From: Chitinophagaceae bacterium
GTDB taxonomy: Bacteria; Bacteroidota; Bacteroidia; Chitinophagales; Chitinophagaceae
Length of the DNA: 14,039 nt
Assembly: GCA_947463755.1 (NCBI GenBank)
Contig: CANHUK010000007.1
Coordinates: 1 to 14,039 of the forward strand
Reading direction: 5' to 3'
Each line of letters starts with the position of its first letter. The first letter of the stretch is position 1. The notes beneath the pieces are model-generated. The model was not told where the DNA came from and made no database searches. It saw only the letters and a list, made by a program, of their open reading frames with translations. Of this stretch, positions 1 to 7,039 are shown piece after piece. Made by a program: the position numbers and the translations under genes.

Positions 1-38
1 AAAACCCTTCAGCCCTCATTAGCGAGCCGAAGGGTTTT
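1..38 (-). terminator. Terminator hairpin downstream of the carbonic anhydrase gene
   Basis: A perfect 10-bp inverted repeat (AAAACCCTTC at 1-10, GAAGGGTTTT at 29-38) encloses an 18-nt loop. It lies just after the stop codon of the minus-strand carbonic anhydrase gene. Read on the minus strand, the stem ends in a short T-run, as in an intrinsic terminator. The symmetry means it could also stop transcription entering from the left. It probably ends the long minus-strand gene series. Confidence 0.75.
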
Positions 39-47
39 CATTATGCA

Positions 48-683
48 TCAAAGATTGTCGAACTCGTAGAGGGGATCAATGTGCGTGCCTGCATTCATTT
101 CGAAAATAGGTTTGATGATCCCGTTATTCAGTCCGTAGACCCACCCGTGCAGGTCCGGTCGTTGCTCTTCCTTCCATGCCTTCTGGATGATGGAGGTCTT
201 GGCCAGATTGATGACTTGTTCCGTTACATTTAATTCTATCAATCGGTTCAAACGAGCGTCGCTCTCTGCATCAAGCACTTCCAGCTCCTCGCGATGATAG
301 CGGTAAACATCCTTGATGTTACGCAGCCATTTGTTAATGATGCCGAACGACTTGGTCGACATGGCAGCCTTAACACCTCCGCAGCCATAGTGGCCGCAGA
401 CTATGATATGCTTGACCTTCAATACCTCGACAGCATATTGGAGGACGGAAAGGAGATTTAGGTCAGTATGGACCACCATGTTTGCAATATTCCTGTGAAC
501 GAAGATCTCACCAGGTTGTGTGCCGGTGATCCGATCCGCCGGAACCCTGCTATCGCTGCATCCTATCCACAGATATTCAGGCGTCTGTATATGTTCCAGC
601 CGTGTAAAGAACTCAGGATCGTCATGTATCTTTTCGGCGGCCCATGCCTTGTTTTCCAGCAGCAGCTTTTCGTAACTTTTCAT
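48..683 (-). CDS. can: Beta-class carbonic anhydrase (Can-like)
   Basis: Cytoplasmic zinc enzyme that interconverts CO2 and bicarbonate. The 211 residues carry the complete beta-class active site: the CSDSR motif gives zinc ligand Cys42 and the Asp44-Arg46 dyad, and HYGCGG gives zinc ligands His98 and Cys101. Spacing and surrounding sequence ([25 protein letters not shown]) match the E. coli Can type closely, and the length is normal for it. The ATG at 681-683 is preceded only by an A-rich stretch (AAGAAA), usual for Bacteroidota. It starts 42 bp after the SulP transporter stop, on the same strand. SulP transporters and beta-carbonic anhydrases are often neighbours or fused, so a joint role in bicarbonate supply or pH balance is likely. 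The gene ends at the hairpin at 1-38. Confidence 0.96.
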   Translation of the reverse strand: MKSYEKLLLENKAWAAEKIHDDPEFFTRLEHIQTPEYLWIGCSDSRVPADRITGTQPGEIFVHRNIANMVVHTDLNLLSVLQYAVEVLKVKHIIVCGHYGCGGVKAAMSTKSFGIINKWLRNIKDVYRYHREELEVLDAESDARLNRLIELNVTEQVINLAKTSIIQKAWKEEQRPDLHGWVYGLNNGIIKPIFEMNAGTHIDPLYEFDNL

Positions 684-725
684 TTTCTTGATTTTTTAAT
701 CTTGGATCAATGTTTAATACATGAT

Positions 726-2288
726 TCAGGCCTTTGTTATTTGCTGCCTGAATAATAGATGGATCGGCTTATGGATACTTTTTTTCACTTCAACCTGAAT
801 GTTTTTCAAATGGGCGTGTGCCAGGAATTCATTGATCGTGTCAATAACATCCTTGTCAATGAAATCAGCCCTGGTCGCATCGATGATCACATAGGATCCT
901 TCCGGAACACTTTCCAGTTTTTTTCTCACCAGGGGCTTGTTGAGAAATGAAACATCTTTTCGCAGTCTGACCAAATACTTGTGGTCATCATTGATGACAA
1001 AAATGGAGGACTTGAAATTGCTGCGAAAAACGAAGAACAGTCCCACGAAGATTCCAATAATAATACCCGTCAGCAGATCCGTGAACAGGATGGCGATAAT
1101 GGTCACCAGAAATGGCACTAACTGATCGATCCCTTTCTCATAGAACTCACGGAACATCTGCCACTTGGCCAGTTTGTATCCTGTAAAGATCAATATGGCC
1201 GCCAGTGCCGACAAAGGGATGAGATTCAGCAGTCCGGGGATGGTAACAACAAAGATCAGCATGAGCAGACCATGCAAAATGGTAGATACTTTGGATCGGG
1301 CACCGGCATTCACATTCGCTGAACTCCTGACAATGACAGAAGTGACGGGAAGACCACCCAGCAGGCCGGAAACCGTATTGCCTACACCCTGTGCCAGGAG
1401 TTCACGATTATTGGGGGTAACCCTCCTGAATGGGTCCAGCTTATCGATGGCCTCGATGCTCAAAAGGGTTTCAAGACTGGCAACGATGGCGAGCGTCACG
1501 GCAGTGGTCCATACGTCGGGGTTTTTCCACTGGCTGAAATCGGGCAGGGAGAGAAAACTCAGGAACCCTGAGGCATCTGCTGCCACCGGCAAGGCGACCA
1601 GGTGTTCAGATTGCAGGGCCAGGTCCGGATGTGCGGACAGGAAATAACCATTCACGGCCATTCCTACCAGCACTACGATGAGGGGTCCTGGAATCAGGGA
1701 GATCACTGGCAGTCGCTTGATCAGGACGGATTCCCAAAACATCAGCAGGCAGAGGGACAGACCGCCAATGATGATCGCAGCGGGCGTAAATCTGTTCAGG
1801 GCATTCAGCAGGCTCTGAAAGGTATTTTCATGATCAGGACCCTCGAAACCTTCATTTCCCACAAAGTCATGGTCGTAGCCCACAAGATGCGGAAACTGCT
1901 TCAGAATGAGTATGATACCTATGGCAGCAAGCATACCCTTGATGACGGAATTAGGAACAAAGTCACCCAGCACTCCGGCCTTGACGATACCCAGCAGGAT
2001 CTGAAAAATCCCTGCAAGCATGACCGCCAGCAGAAAGGACTCAAAGCTGGGCAGTCTGCCAATGGCCGAAGCGACGATCACTGTAAGACCGGCCGCCGGA
2101 CCACTCACGCTGAGTGGTGACGCACTGAAAAAGCCCACCACTACGCCTCCCACAATACCTGCAATGATTCCCGAAAACAACGGCGCCTTTGAACCCAGTG
2201 CAATGCCCAGACAAAGTGGTAGCGCGACCAGCAATACAACGACAGACGCAGGTACATCGTACCTGATATTTTTGAGATACCGGTTCAT
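726..2288 (-). CDS. SulP (SLC26-type) anion transporter with STAS domain, probable bicarbonate transporter
   Basis: Inner-membrane transporter of the SulP family, about 520 residues. The N-terminus (YDVPASVVVLLVALPLCLG) and the SPLSVSGPAAGL segment near residues 58-68 are family hallmarks. Many hydrophobic helices follow to about residue 420, and a compact C-terminal STAS domain (about 425-515) contains VIIDATRADFIDKDVIDTI. Family substrates include sulfate, bicarbonate and other anions. The carbonic anhydrase gene 42 bp downstream points to bicarbonate, but this is inference from context. An upstream TTG at 2316-2318 would add ten residues. I prefer the ATG at 2286-2288 because it begins right before the conserved N-terminal motif. 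The gene probably shares a transcript with the small secreted protein upstream and the carbonic anhydrase downstream. Confidence 0.93.
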   Translation of the reverse strand: MNRYLKNIRYDVPASVVVLLVALPLCLGIALGSKAPLFSGIIAGIVGGVVVGFFSASPLSVSGPAAGLTVIVASAIGRLPSFESFLLAVMLAGIFQILLGIVKAGVLGDFVPNSVIKGMLAAIGIILILKQFPHLVGYDHDFVGNEGFEGPDHENTFQSLLNALNRFTPAAIIIGGLSLCLLMFWESVLIKRLPVISLIPGPLIVVLVGMAVNGYFLSAHPDLALQSEHLVALPVAADASGFLSFLSLPDFSQWKNPDVWTTAVTLAIVASLETLLSIEAIDKLDPFRRVTPNNRELLAQGVGNTVSGLLGGLPVTSVIVRSSANVNAGARSKVSTILHGLLMLIFVVTIPGLLNLIPLSALAAILIFTGYKLAKWQMFREFYEKGIDQLVPFLVTIIAILFTDLLTGIIIGIFVGLFFVFRSNFKSSIFVINDDHKYLVRLRKDVSFLNKPLVRKKLESVPEGSYVIIDATRADFIDKDVIDTINEFLAHAHLKNIQVEVKKSIHKPIHLLFRQQITKA

Positions 2289-2358
2289 TGGGAAAGTTTT
2301 CAATGAATGAAAGGACAAGCTCCGGTTTTCAGATGACCCGGAGTCAGATGTGCAAAAG

Positions 2359-2664
2359 TCAGCAGATGATGTCCGGAGGCGGCGTGCTCACGTCATCCGC
2401 ACATCGAGTGTTGATCCTTTCGTCCTGAATTCTCAGGTAATTCGTCATGTAAGACAGGCATCCCTCCAGCGGATTTCTGTATAAACCCTGATGAAAGAGA
2501 AACTTGGAAGCCGATTCGGACTCCTTGGCATGAGGTTCATCCTGACCATGTGGAATTTCTTCCGTGATCCGGGAAGCATAAAGGAATGCAGCGACCTGCT
2601 CTACCGGCAACATCTGCACGGAGAAAAAAAAGGAGAAGAAAAGCGCAATGACGAGTCGGGGCAT
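2359..2664 (-). CDS. Small secreted or membrane-anchored protein of unknown function
   Basis: About 101 residues from the ATG at 2662-2664. The open frame extends to a TTG at 2697, but that extension runs through a 15-bp tandem repeat and would bury the signal sequence, so I prefer the ATG. The start is Met-Pro-Arg followed by a hydrophobic stretch (LVIALFFSFFFSVQML, residues 4-19), which looks like a signal peptide or anchor. Next come LPVEQVAAFLYASRITEEIPHG, a charged middle, and a C-terminus ending TPPPDIIC. The LPVEQ...TEEIPH and terminal PPP features resemble small uncharacterised Bacteroidota proteins I have seen near ion-transport genes; this is recall, not a search. Possible ligand residues are His39, His45, His58, Cys69, Cys88 and Cys101. 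It lies 70 bp upstream of the SulP gene on the same strand, suggesting a link to that transporter. Confidence 0.6.
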   Translation of the reverse strand: MPRLVIALFFSFFFSVQMLPVEQVAAFLYASRITEEIPHGQDEPHAKESESASKFLFHQGLYRNPLEGCLSYMTNYLRIQDERINTRCADDVSTPPPDIIC

Positions 2665-2675
2665 TTCCGCTAAGA

Positions 2676-2705
2676 TATGCAGAAAGTGGATATGCAAAAA
2701 GTGGA
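2676..2705. repeat. Two tandem copies of a 15-bp repeat
   Basis: TATGCAGAAAGTGGA (2676-2690) is followed directly by TATGCAAAAAGTGGA (2691-2705), with one mismatch between them. The repeat lies between the fabG stop and the ATG of the small secreted protein. The second copy runs into a GTGGATAAC motif (2701-2709) that recurs elsewhere in the window. Possible roles are a binding site, a leader element, or simple slippage. Confidence 0.6.
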
Positions 2706-2751
2706 TAACCCGGCATCATCCGCTATTCATGCAGCTTAGCTTGCTTTTAGC

Positions 2752-3507
2752 TTAAATGTTGAGCCCTCCGCAAACACTCAGTACCTGCCCGGTTACATAA
2801 CCACTGAGGTCTGATGCCAGAAAAAGAGTGGTATTGGCGATCTCTTCCGCAGCACCGAAACGGCCGAGGGGGATCTTTTCCAGGAAAGATTTGGCTGCCT
2901 CTCCTTCTTTTAAATAATGGGTCATATCCGTTTCCACAAACCCCGGAGCGATGGCGTTGCAACGAATGTTACGGCTACCCAATTCATGAGCGACCGATTT
3001 TGTGAACCCTATGATGCCCGCCTTGCTGGCAGCATAACTCGACTGGCCGGCATTGCCGCGAATGCCGATGATCGAACTCATATTGACGATGCTGCCTTTC
3101 CGCGCCTTCATCATCGGGCGAATGACCTGCTTGGTCATATTGAAAACACTCTTCAAATTCACATCCATCACCTCGTCCCACTGTTCCGGTGACATTCTCA
3201 ATAACAGATTGTCTTTGGAGATCCCGGCATTGTTGACACAAACGTCAATGGTTCCAAACTCCTTCAGTACCTCACCAACGAACTGCTCCGATGCACTGAA
3301 TTCTGCGGCGTTGGTGCGCCATGCCCTGGCTTGCACACCAAATGCCTGGAGCTTTAGAACAAGGGCTTCCGCTCTCTCGGCACTGCTTTCGCTTACATAA
3401 GTAAACGCAACATGCGCGCCATGTTCAGCAAATTTCATTGCGATGGCCTCACCGATCCCGCGTGCGGCACCCGTGATGATGGCGACTTTCCCTTCGAGCA
3501 GTTTCAT
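2752..3507 (-). CDS. fabG: 3-oxoacyl-[acyl-carrier-protein] reductase (FabG)
   Basis: Short-chain dehydrogenase that uses NADPH to reduce 3-oxoacyl-ACP in fatty-acid elongation, in the cytoplasm. The 251 residues are typical for FabG. Visible motifs are the Rossmann TGAARGIG at 12-19, NNAG at 92-95, catalytic Asn117, Ser145, and the Tyr158-x3-Lys162 pair within SSYAASKAG. The PGFVETDMT segment (188-196) is typical of FabG, as is the C-terminal GQVLSVCGGLNI (240-251). Start is the ATG at 3505-3507. Upstream, TTACTTTG (minus strand, 3525-3532) differs by one base from the Bacteroidota -7 consensus, so the gene may have its own promoter as well as readthrough from the GH3 gene 62 bp upstream. 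Other SDR oxidoreductases look alike, but the motif set favours FabG. A genome may hold several fabG-like genes, so this need not be the essential copy. Confidence 0.9.
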   Translation of the reverse strand: MKLLEGKVAIITGAARGIGEAIAMKFAEHGAHVAFTYVSESSAERAEALVLKLQAFGVQARAWRTNAAEFSASEQFVGEVLKEFGTIDVCVNNAGISKDNLLLRMSPEQWDEVMDVNLKSVFNMTKQVIRPMMKARKGSIVNMSSIIGIRGNAGQSSYAASKAGIIGFTKSVAHELGSRNIRCNAIAPGFVETDMTHYLKEGEAAKSFLEKIPLGRFGAAEEIANTTLFLASDLSGYVTGQVLSVCGGLNI

Positions 3508-3551
3508 GCTTAAAATAATTTTTGCAAAGTAAAGGTTTTATGCAGAATGGG

Positions 3552-3584
3552 GACGCCTCCTCCCTGAAGTCAGACAGAGGCGTC
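3552..3584 (-). other. Inverted repeat across the GH3 stop codon
   Basis: GACGCCTC (3552-3559) and GAGGCGTC (3577-3584) form a perfect 8-bp GC-rich stem with a 17-nt loop that contains the GH3 stop codon. No T-run follows on the minus strand, so it is a poor intrinsic terminator. It could be a processing or partial-attenuation hairpin between GH3 and fabG. Confidence 0.4.
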
Positions 3585-5087
3585 GTGGTAGTGCAGGATA
3601 TCTTCCAGAAATCCTCTGTCGTTCGAAAGCCGTGGGACCTTGTGTTGTCCGCCAAGTTTGTTCTTGGAACGCAGCCATCCGTCGAAGGTGCCGGGTTGCA
3701 TGACGCGTACGACGGGCATTCTGAGGGCGATGTCGCGGTAACGTTTTGCGTCGTAATCGCTGTTCTGTACCCGCAGTTCCCTGTCGAGTGTTTCGGTAAA
3801 AGCGGCGATGTCTGCGGGTTCTGTCTCGAACTCAATGAGCCATTCGTGACCGCCATTGCCATGATCGCTGAAGTAGACGGGGCCCGCCGTGTAATCGCGC
3901 ACGACGACGCCCGAATGATGGCAGGCAGCCGCCAGCGCTTTGTCGGCATTATCAACGATAAGCTCTTCACCAAAAGCGTTGATATAATGCTTTAGCCGGC
4001 CGCTGACCCGGATCCTGTAGGGCTGAAGCGAGGTGAACTGCACCGTGTCGCCGATCAGATAGCGCCAAAGTCCGCCGTTGGTACTGATGACAGGGGCGTA
4101 ATGCCTGCCTGGCTCCACCTTGTCGAGGCCGATCGTCTGTGGATCCGGCTTTCCGTATTCAGAAACGGGCATGAACTCCCAAAAGACACCGTGATCGGGG
4201 AAGAGCAGCATGCCGTCCTCGTCGGGCCGTCCCTGGGCGGCGAAAAAGCCTTCTGAGGCGTTGTACATCTCGAGGTAATGGATATCGGCCCCGATGATGC
4301 GGCGGAACTGTTCGCGGTATGGCACAAAAGATACCCCTCCGTGCATATAAAGCTCCAGATTGGGCCAGACGTCGCGGATGCATGACTTGCCGGTGATCTC
4401 CAGGATGCGCTTGAAGAGCACGAGCGTCCAGGTGGGTACACCGGAGATGGAGGTCACGTTCTCGTGGATGGTGTTCTGTGCCAGCAGTTCGATCTTGGAT
4501 TCCCATTCGTCCATGAGCGCGATGCTCAGCTCCGGGGTCCGGATCCAGTTGCCATAGAAGGGGGTGTTCTGCAGCAAAACAGCACTGAGATCGCCGAAAT
4601 GGGTGTCTTCGTTGTGCTGATGGATGGTATGACTGCCCCCGATGATCAGTCCCTTTCCGGTGAGGAGATCGGATTCGGGATTGAAATGATAGTACATTGT
4701 CAGCACATCCTTCGCTGCTTTATAGTGCATATCCTCCAGGCTTTCCTGGCTGACGGGGATGAACTTGCTGCGATCGGAGGTGGTGCCGCTGCTCTTGGCG
4801 AACCAGTGGATGGGTGTATTCCACAGCAGGAGCTGCTCGCCGTTCATCGTTCGCTCGATGTAGGGCTTAAGATCGTCATATTCCTGGATGGGAACGGCCG
4901 CCTTGAAGGCCTTGATGGTAAAAAGGCTGGAAAAGCCATACTTGCGGCCGAACTCCGTGTACTGGGCCGAAGTCACCAGGTCTTGCAACACCTCGCGCTG
5001 AGCAGCGATCGGGTTGGCGATCACGGACTCAATCCTCCACATGCGGAGGCTGGCGAGCCGGGAGATAGCGGGACTCAGCAGTTTCAT
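3570..5087 (-). CDS. GH3 family acyl-adenylating enzyme (acyl-acid amido synthetase-like)
   Basis: A 505-residue member of the GH3 branch of the ANL superfamily. In plants these enzymes adenylate a carboxylic acid and join it to an amino acid; the substrate of the Bacteroidota members is not known to me. The ATP-binding loop KSSGTTSDRSKFIP is at about 98-111, YNASEG at 275-280, YLIGDTVQF at 343-351, the SGR hinge at 362-364 leading into the C-terminal subdomain, and the conserved lysine-containing KNKLGGQHKVPRL near the C-terminus. All three nucleotide-binding motifs are intact, so the protein should be active. The ATG at 5085-5087 is 36 bp after the lptB stop and fabG follows 62 bp downstream, all on the minus strand. 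The setting between LPS export and fatty-acid synthesis suggests an acyl or envelope-lipid substrate, which is inference only. Confidence 0.9.
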   Translation of the reverse strand: MKLLSPAISRLASLRMWRIESVIANPIAAQREVLQDLVTSAQYTEFGRKYGFSSLFTIKAFKAAVPIQEYDDLKPYIERTMNGEQLLLWNTPIHWFAKSSGTTSDRSKFIPVSQESLEDMHYKAAKDVLTMYYHFNPESDLLTGKGLIIGGSHTIHQHNEDTHFGDLSAVLLQNTPFYGNWIRTPELSIALMDEWESKIELLAQNTIHENVTSISGVPTWTLVLFKRILEITGKSCIRDVWPNLELYMHGGVSFVPYREQFRRIIGADIHYLEMYNASEGFFAAQGRPDEDGMLLFPDHGVFWEFMPVSEYGKPDPQTIGLDKVEPGRHYAPVISTNGGLWRYLIGDTVQFTSLQPYRIRVSGRLKHYINAFGEELIVDNADKALAAACHHSGVVVRDYTAGPVYFSDHGNGGHEWLIEFETEPADIAAFTETLDRELRVQNSDYDAKRYRDIALRMPVVRVMQPGTFDGWLRSKNKLGGQHKVPRLSNDRGFLEDILHYHDASV

Positions 5088-5123
5088 GCGGCGCAGGGGT
5101 GCTTCACGTTGTCTTTGAATCGG

Positions 5124-5900
5124 TTACGCGCCCTCCTTATCCAGACGGGCCTCTTCGTGAAGATAGTCTTTTCTTTTGAGTTCGAAGTTGCGCCCGAGGT
5201 AGAGTCGGCGGACATGTTCATCCTCTGCCAGTTCTTCCGCAGTACCATGCTTGAAGATCTTTCCTTCGATGAGGAGATAGGCCCGGTCGCAGATGGACAG
5301 GGTCTCGTTCACGTTGTGATCGGTGATCAGGATGCCGATGTTTCGGTATTTCAGGCGGGCCACCACCGACTGAATGTCCTCGACGGCGATGGGATCCACC
5401 CCGGCAAAGGGCTCGTCCAGCAGGATGAATTTCGGGTCAACGGCCAGGGCACGGGCGATCTCAGTACGACGCCGCTCGCCGCCGCTGAGCGAATCCCCGT
5501 TATTGTGACGGACATGCGTCAGTCTGAACTCCTGCAACAGATCATCCAGCTTCTGCTTCTGCTGGCGTCGGTCCAGTTTTGTCATCTCCAGGACGGCGGA
5601 AATATTCTCCTCCACCGTCAGTTTACGGAAGACGGAGGCTTCCTGCGGCAGATATCCGATGCCCATCTGCGCCCGTTTGTACATTGGGAGCCTGGTGATG
5701 TTTTCCTGATCCAGGAAAACCTGGCCTTCATCCGGTTTGATGAGGCCCACCACCATGTAAAAAGTTGTTGTCTTACCCGCACCATTGGGACCGAGCAGAC
5801 CCACGATCTCCCCCTGACGCACTTCCACGGACACCTGATTGACGACAGTGCGGTTCCGGTATCGCTTGACCAGCTGTTCGGTATGGATGACAAGACTCAT
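5124..5900 (-). CDS. lptB: LPS export ABC transporter ATP-binding protein LptB
   Basis: Cytoplasmic ATPase of the LptB2FG complex, which extracts lipopolysaccharide from the inner membrane and drives it across the Lpt bridge. The 258 residues show Walker A GPNGAGKT (37-44), Q-loop Gln86, ABC signature LSGGE (138-142), Walker B FILLDE (158-163) and the H-loop His195 (ITDHN). [16 protein letters not shown] is very characteristic of LptB as opposed to other ABC ATPases. About 20 extra residues follow the usual C-terminus ([19 protein letters not shown]). Start is the ATG at 5898-5900. A perfect TAACTTTG -7 box on the minus strand (5935-5942) implies a leader of roughly 30 nt. It is the first gene of the minus-strand series; lptF, lptG and lptC are not in this window. 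Confidence 0.95.
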   Translation of the reverse strand: MSLVIHTEQLVKRYRNRTVVNQVSVEVRQGEIVGLLGPNGAGKTTTFYMVVGLIKPDEGQVFLDQENITRLPMYKRAQMGIGYLPQEASVFRKLTVEENISAVLEMTKLDRRQQKQKLDDLLQEFRLTHVRHNNGDSLSGGERRRTEIARALAVDPKFILLDEPFAGVDPIAVEDIQSVVARLKYRNIGILITDHNVNETLSICDRAYLLIEGKIFKHGTAEELAEDEHVRRLYLGRNFELKRKDYLHEEARLDKEGA

Positions 5901-5934
5901 AAGGGTCTGTGGATTGATCCGATGAAATTGAGCT

Positions 5935-5942
5935 CAAAGTTA
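5935..5942 (-). promoter_or_regulatory. Candidate -7 promoter element for lptB
   Basis: Read on the minus strand this is TAACTTTG, a full match to the Bacteroidota -7 consensus TANNTTTG. It sits 34 bp upstream of the lptB ATG. I see no clear TTG at the -33 position, so the call rests on the -7 match and placement. Confidence 0.5.
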
Positions 5943-6021
5943 CGCAAGATTCGGGTGCTCCCGCGAACATCCGTGCCATTGCACACGTTCTACTGCCTGA
6001 AAGCTACAGAGAATAATCTCT

Positions 6022-6029
6022 TACTTTTG
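6022..6029 (+). promoter_or_regulatory. Candidate -7 promoter element for metF
   Basis: TACTTTTG matches TANNTTTG exactly and lies 23 bp upstream of the metF ATG, implying a very short leader. No well-placed TTG -33 element is visible. The leader is too short for a SAM riboswitch, and none is seen in 5901-6052. Confidence 0.5.
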
Positions 6030-6052
6030 CACATCAACACACCAGACTCCGG

Positions 6053-7006
6053 ATGAAAGTCATAGATCACATCAATCAGGCGAAAGACACCCTTGTCTCC
6101 TTCGAGATCCTTCCCCCGCTGAAGGGTAAGACCATCAGTTCTATCTACAACCACCTGGACCCGCTGATGGAGTTCAAGCCCTCCTTCATCAACGTGACCT
6201 ATCACCGAAGCGAACATATCTTCAAGAAAAAAACGGACGGAACTTTTGAAAAAGTAGAAGTACGCAAGCGTCCCGGCACGGTGGCCATTTGCGCAGCGAT
6301 CATGAACCACTACAAGGTGGATGCGGTGCCTCACCTGATCTGCGGTGGTTTCACCAAAAGGGAAACAGAAGACGCCCTGATCGATCTGAACTTCCTGGGC
6401 ATCGACAATGTGCTGGTGCTCCGTGGAGATGCCACCAAGAACGAAGCATCGTTCGAACCGGAACCCAGCGGCAACAAATACGCGCTGGACCTGCTCAAGC
6501 AGGTGTCCGATCTCAATAACGGCATCTATCTCGAGGAAGACATCCGGGATGGTTCAAGGACCAGTTTCTGCATGGGTGTGTCCGGCTATCCGGAAAAGCA
6601 TTTTGAGGCGCCGAACATGGAAACGGACATGCACTTTCTGAAAAAGAAGATCGAAGGGGGCGCAGATTATATTGTTACCCAGATGTTCTTCGACAATAGT
6701 AAATATTTCGCGTTTGTCAATGCCTGTCGAGCTGAGGGTATCAACGTACCCATCATCCCGGGCCTGAAACCGATCACCAATAAGAAACAGCTGACGGTGA
6801 TTCCCCGCACCTTTCATGTCGACATTCCGACCGACCTCAGCAACGGCATCCTCCGCTGCAAGACCGATGAGGAATGTGAAAAAGTAGGTGCCGAATGGCT
6901 CCTTGCACAGTCCAGGGAGCTCAAGGCAGCGGGTGTTCCCGTGCTCCACTACTACACACTCGGAAAGCCCAAGCTGATCTACAAGGTCGTGAAGGAGATC
7001 TTCTAG
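6053..7006 (+). CDS. metF: 5,10-Methylenetetrahydrofolate reductase
   Basis: FAD-dependent cytoplasmic enzyme that reduces methylene-THF to methyl-THF, the methyl donor for methionine synthase. The 317 residues fit the bacterial family. Visible landmarks are Glu18 in SFEILPP (the general acid in E. coli MetF), VPHLICGG (92-99), LRGD with Asp126, GVSGYPEKH (175-183), TQMFFD with Gln210, and VPVLHYYTLGKP near the C-terminus. The stretch around residues 53-75 (SEHIFKKKTDGTFEKVEV) is an insertion-like segment that I associate with Bacteroidota MetF. The start is the ATG at 6053, soon after a -7 box; there is no good Shine-Dalgarno. The gene is divergent from lptB and convergent with the thioredoxin-fold gene. 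No metE or metH neighbour is present, so it appears to be a single-gene unit. Confidence 0.95.
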   Translation: MKVIDHINQAKDTLVSFEILPPLKGKTISSIYNHLDPLMEFKPSFINVTYHRSEHIFKKKTDGTFEKVEVRKRPGTVAICAAIMNHYKVDAVPHLICGGFTKRETEDALIDLNFLGIDNVLVLRGDATKNEASFEPEPSGNKYALDLLKQVSDLNNGIYLEEDIRDGSRTSFCMGVSGYPEKHFEAPNMETDMHFLKKKIEGGADYIVTQMFFDNSKYFAFVNACRAEGINVPIIPGLKPITNKKQLTVIPRTFHVDIPTDLSNGILRCKTDEECEKVGAEWLLAQSRELKAAGVPVLHYYTLGKPKLIYKVVKEIF

Positions 7007-7018
7007 GGCAAGCTTGCC
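7007..7018. other. 12-bp palindrome between convergent metF and thioredoxin-fold genes
   Basis: GGCAAGCTTGCC is a perfect 12-bp palindrome directly after the metF stop codon. The gap between the convergent genes is only 33 bp. As a hairpin it would have a 4-bp stem with an AGCT loop and no T-tract, so a terminator role is uncertain; it is the only symmetric element in the gap. Confidence 0.3.
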
Positions 7019-7039
7019 TGAGCGCTAAACCGGAGACAG

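Noticed and set aside
1602..2120. A 172-codon plus-strand open frame inside the SulP gene
   Set aside because: It is fully antisense to the transporter, has low-complexity hydrophilic sequence and no homology signs.
2537..2719. A 60-codon minus-strand frame starting ATGATGCCG, overlapping the small secreted protein
   Set aside because: It lacks the signal peptide and conserved ends seen in the overlapping frame and ends inside that gene.
4464..6056. A 530-codon open frame on the plus strand, antisense to GH3 and lptB
   Set aside because: It overlaps two well-supported minus-strand genes, shows no recognisable domain, and its composition is that of an antisense frame of GC-rich coding DNA.
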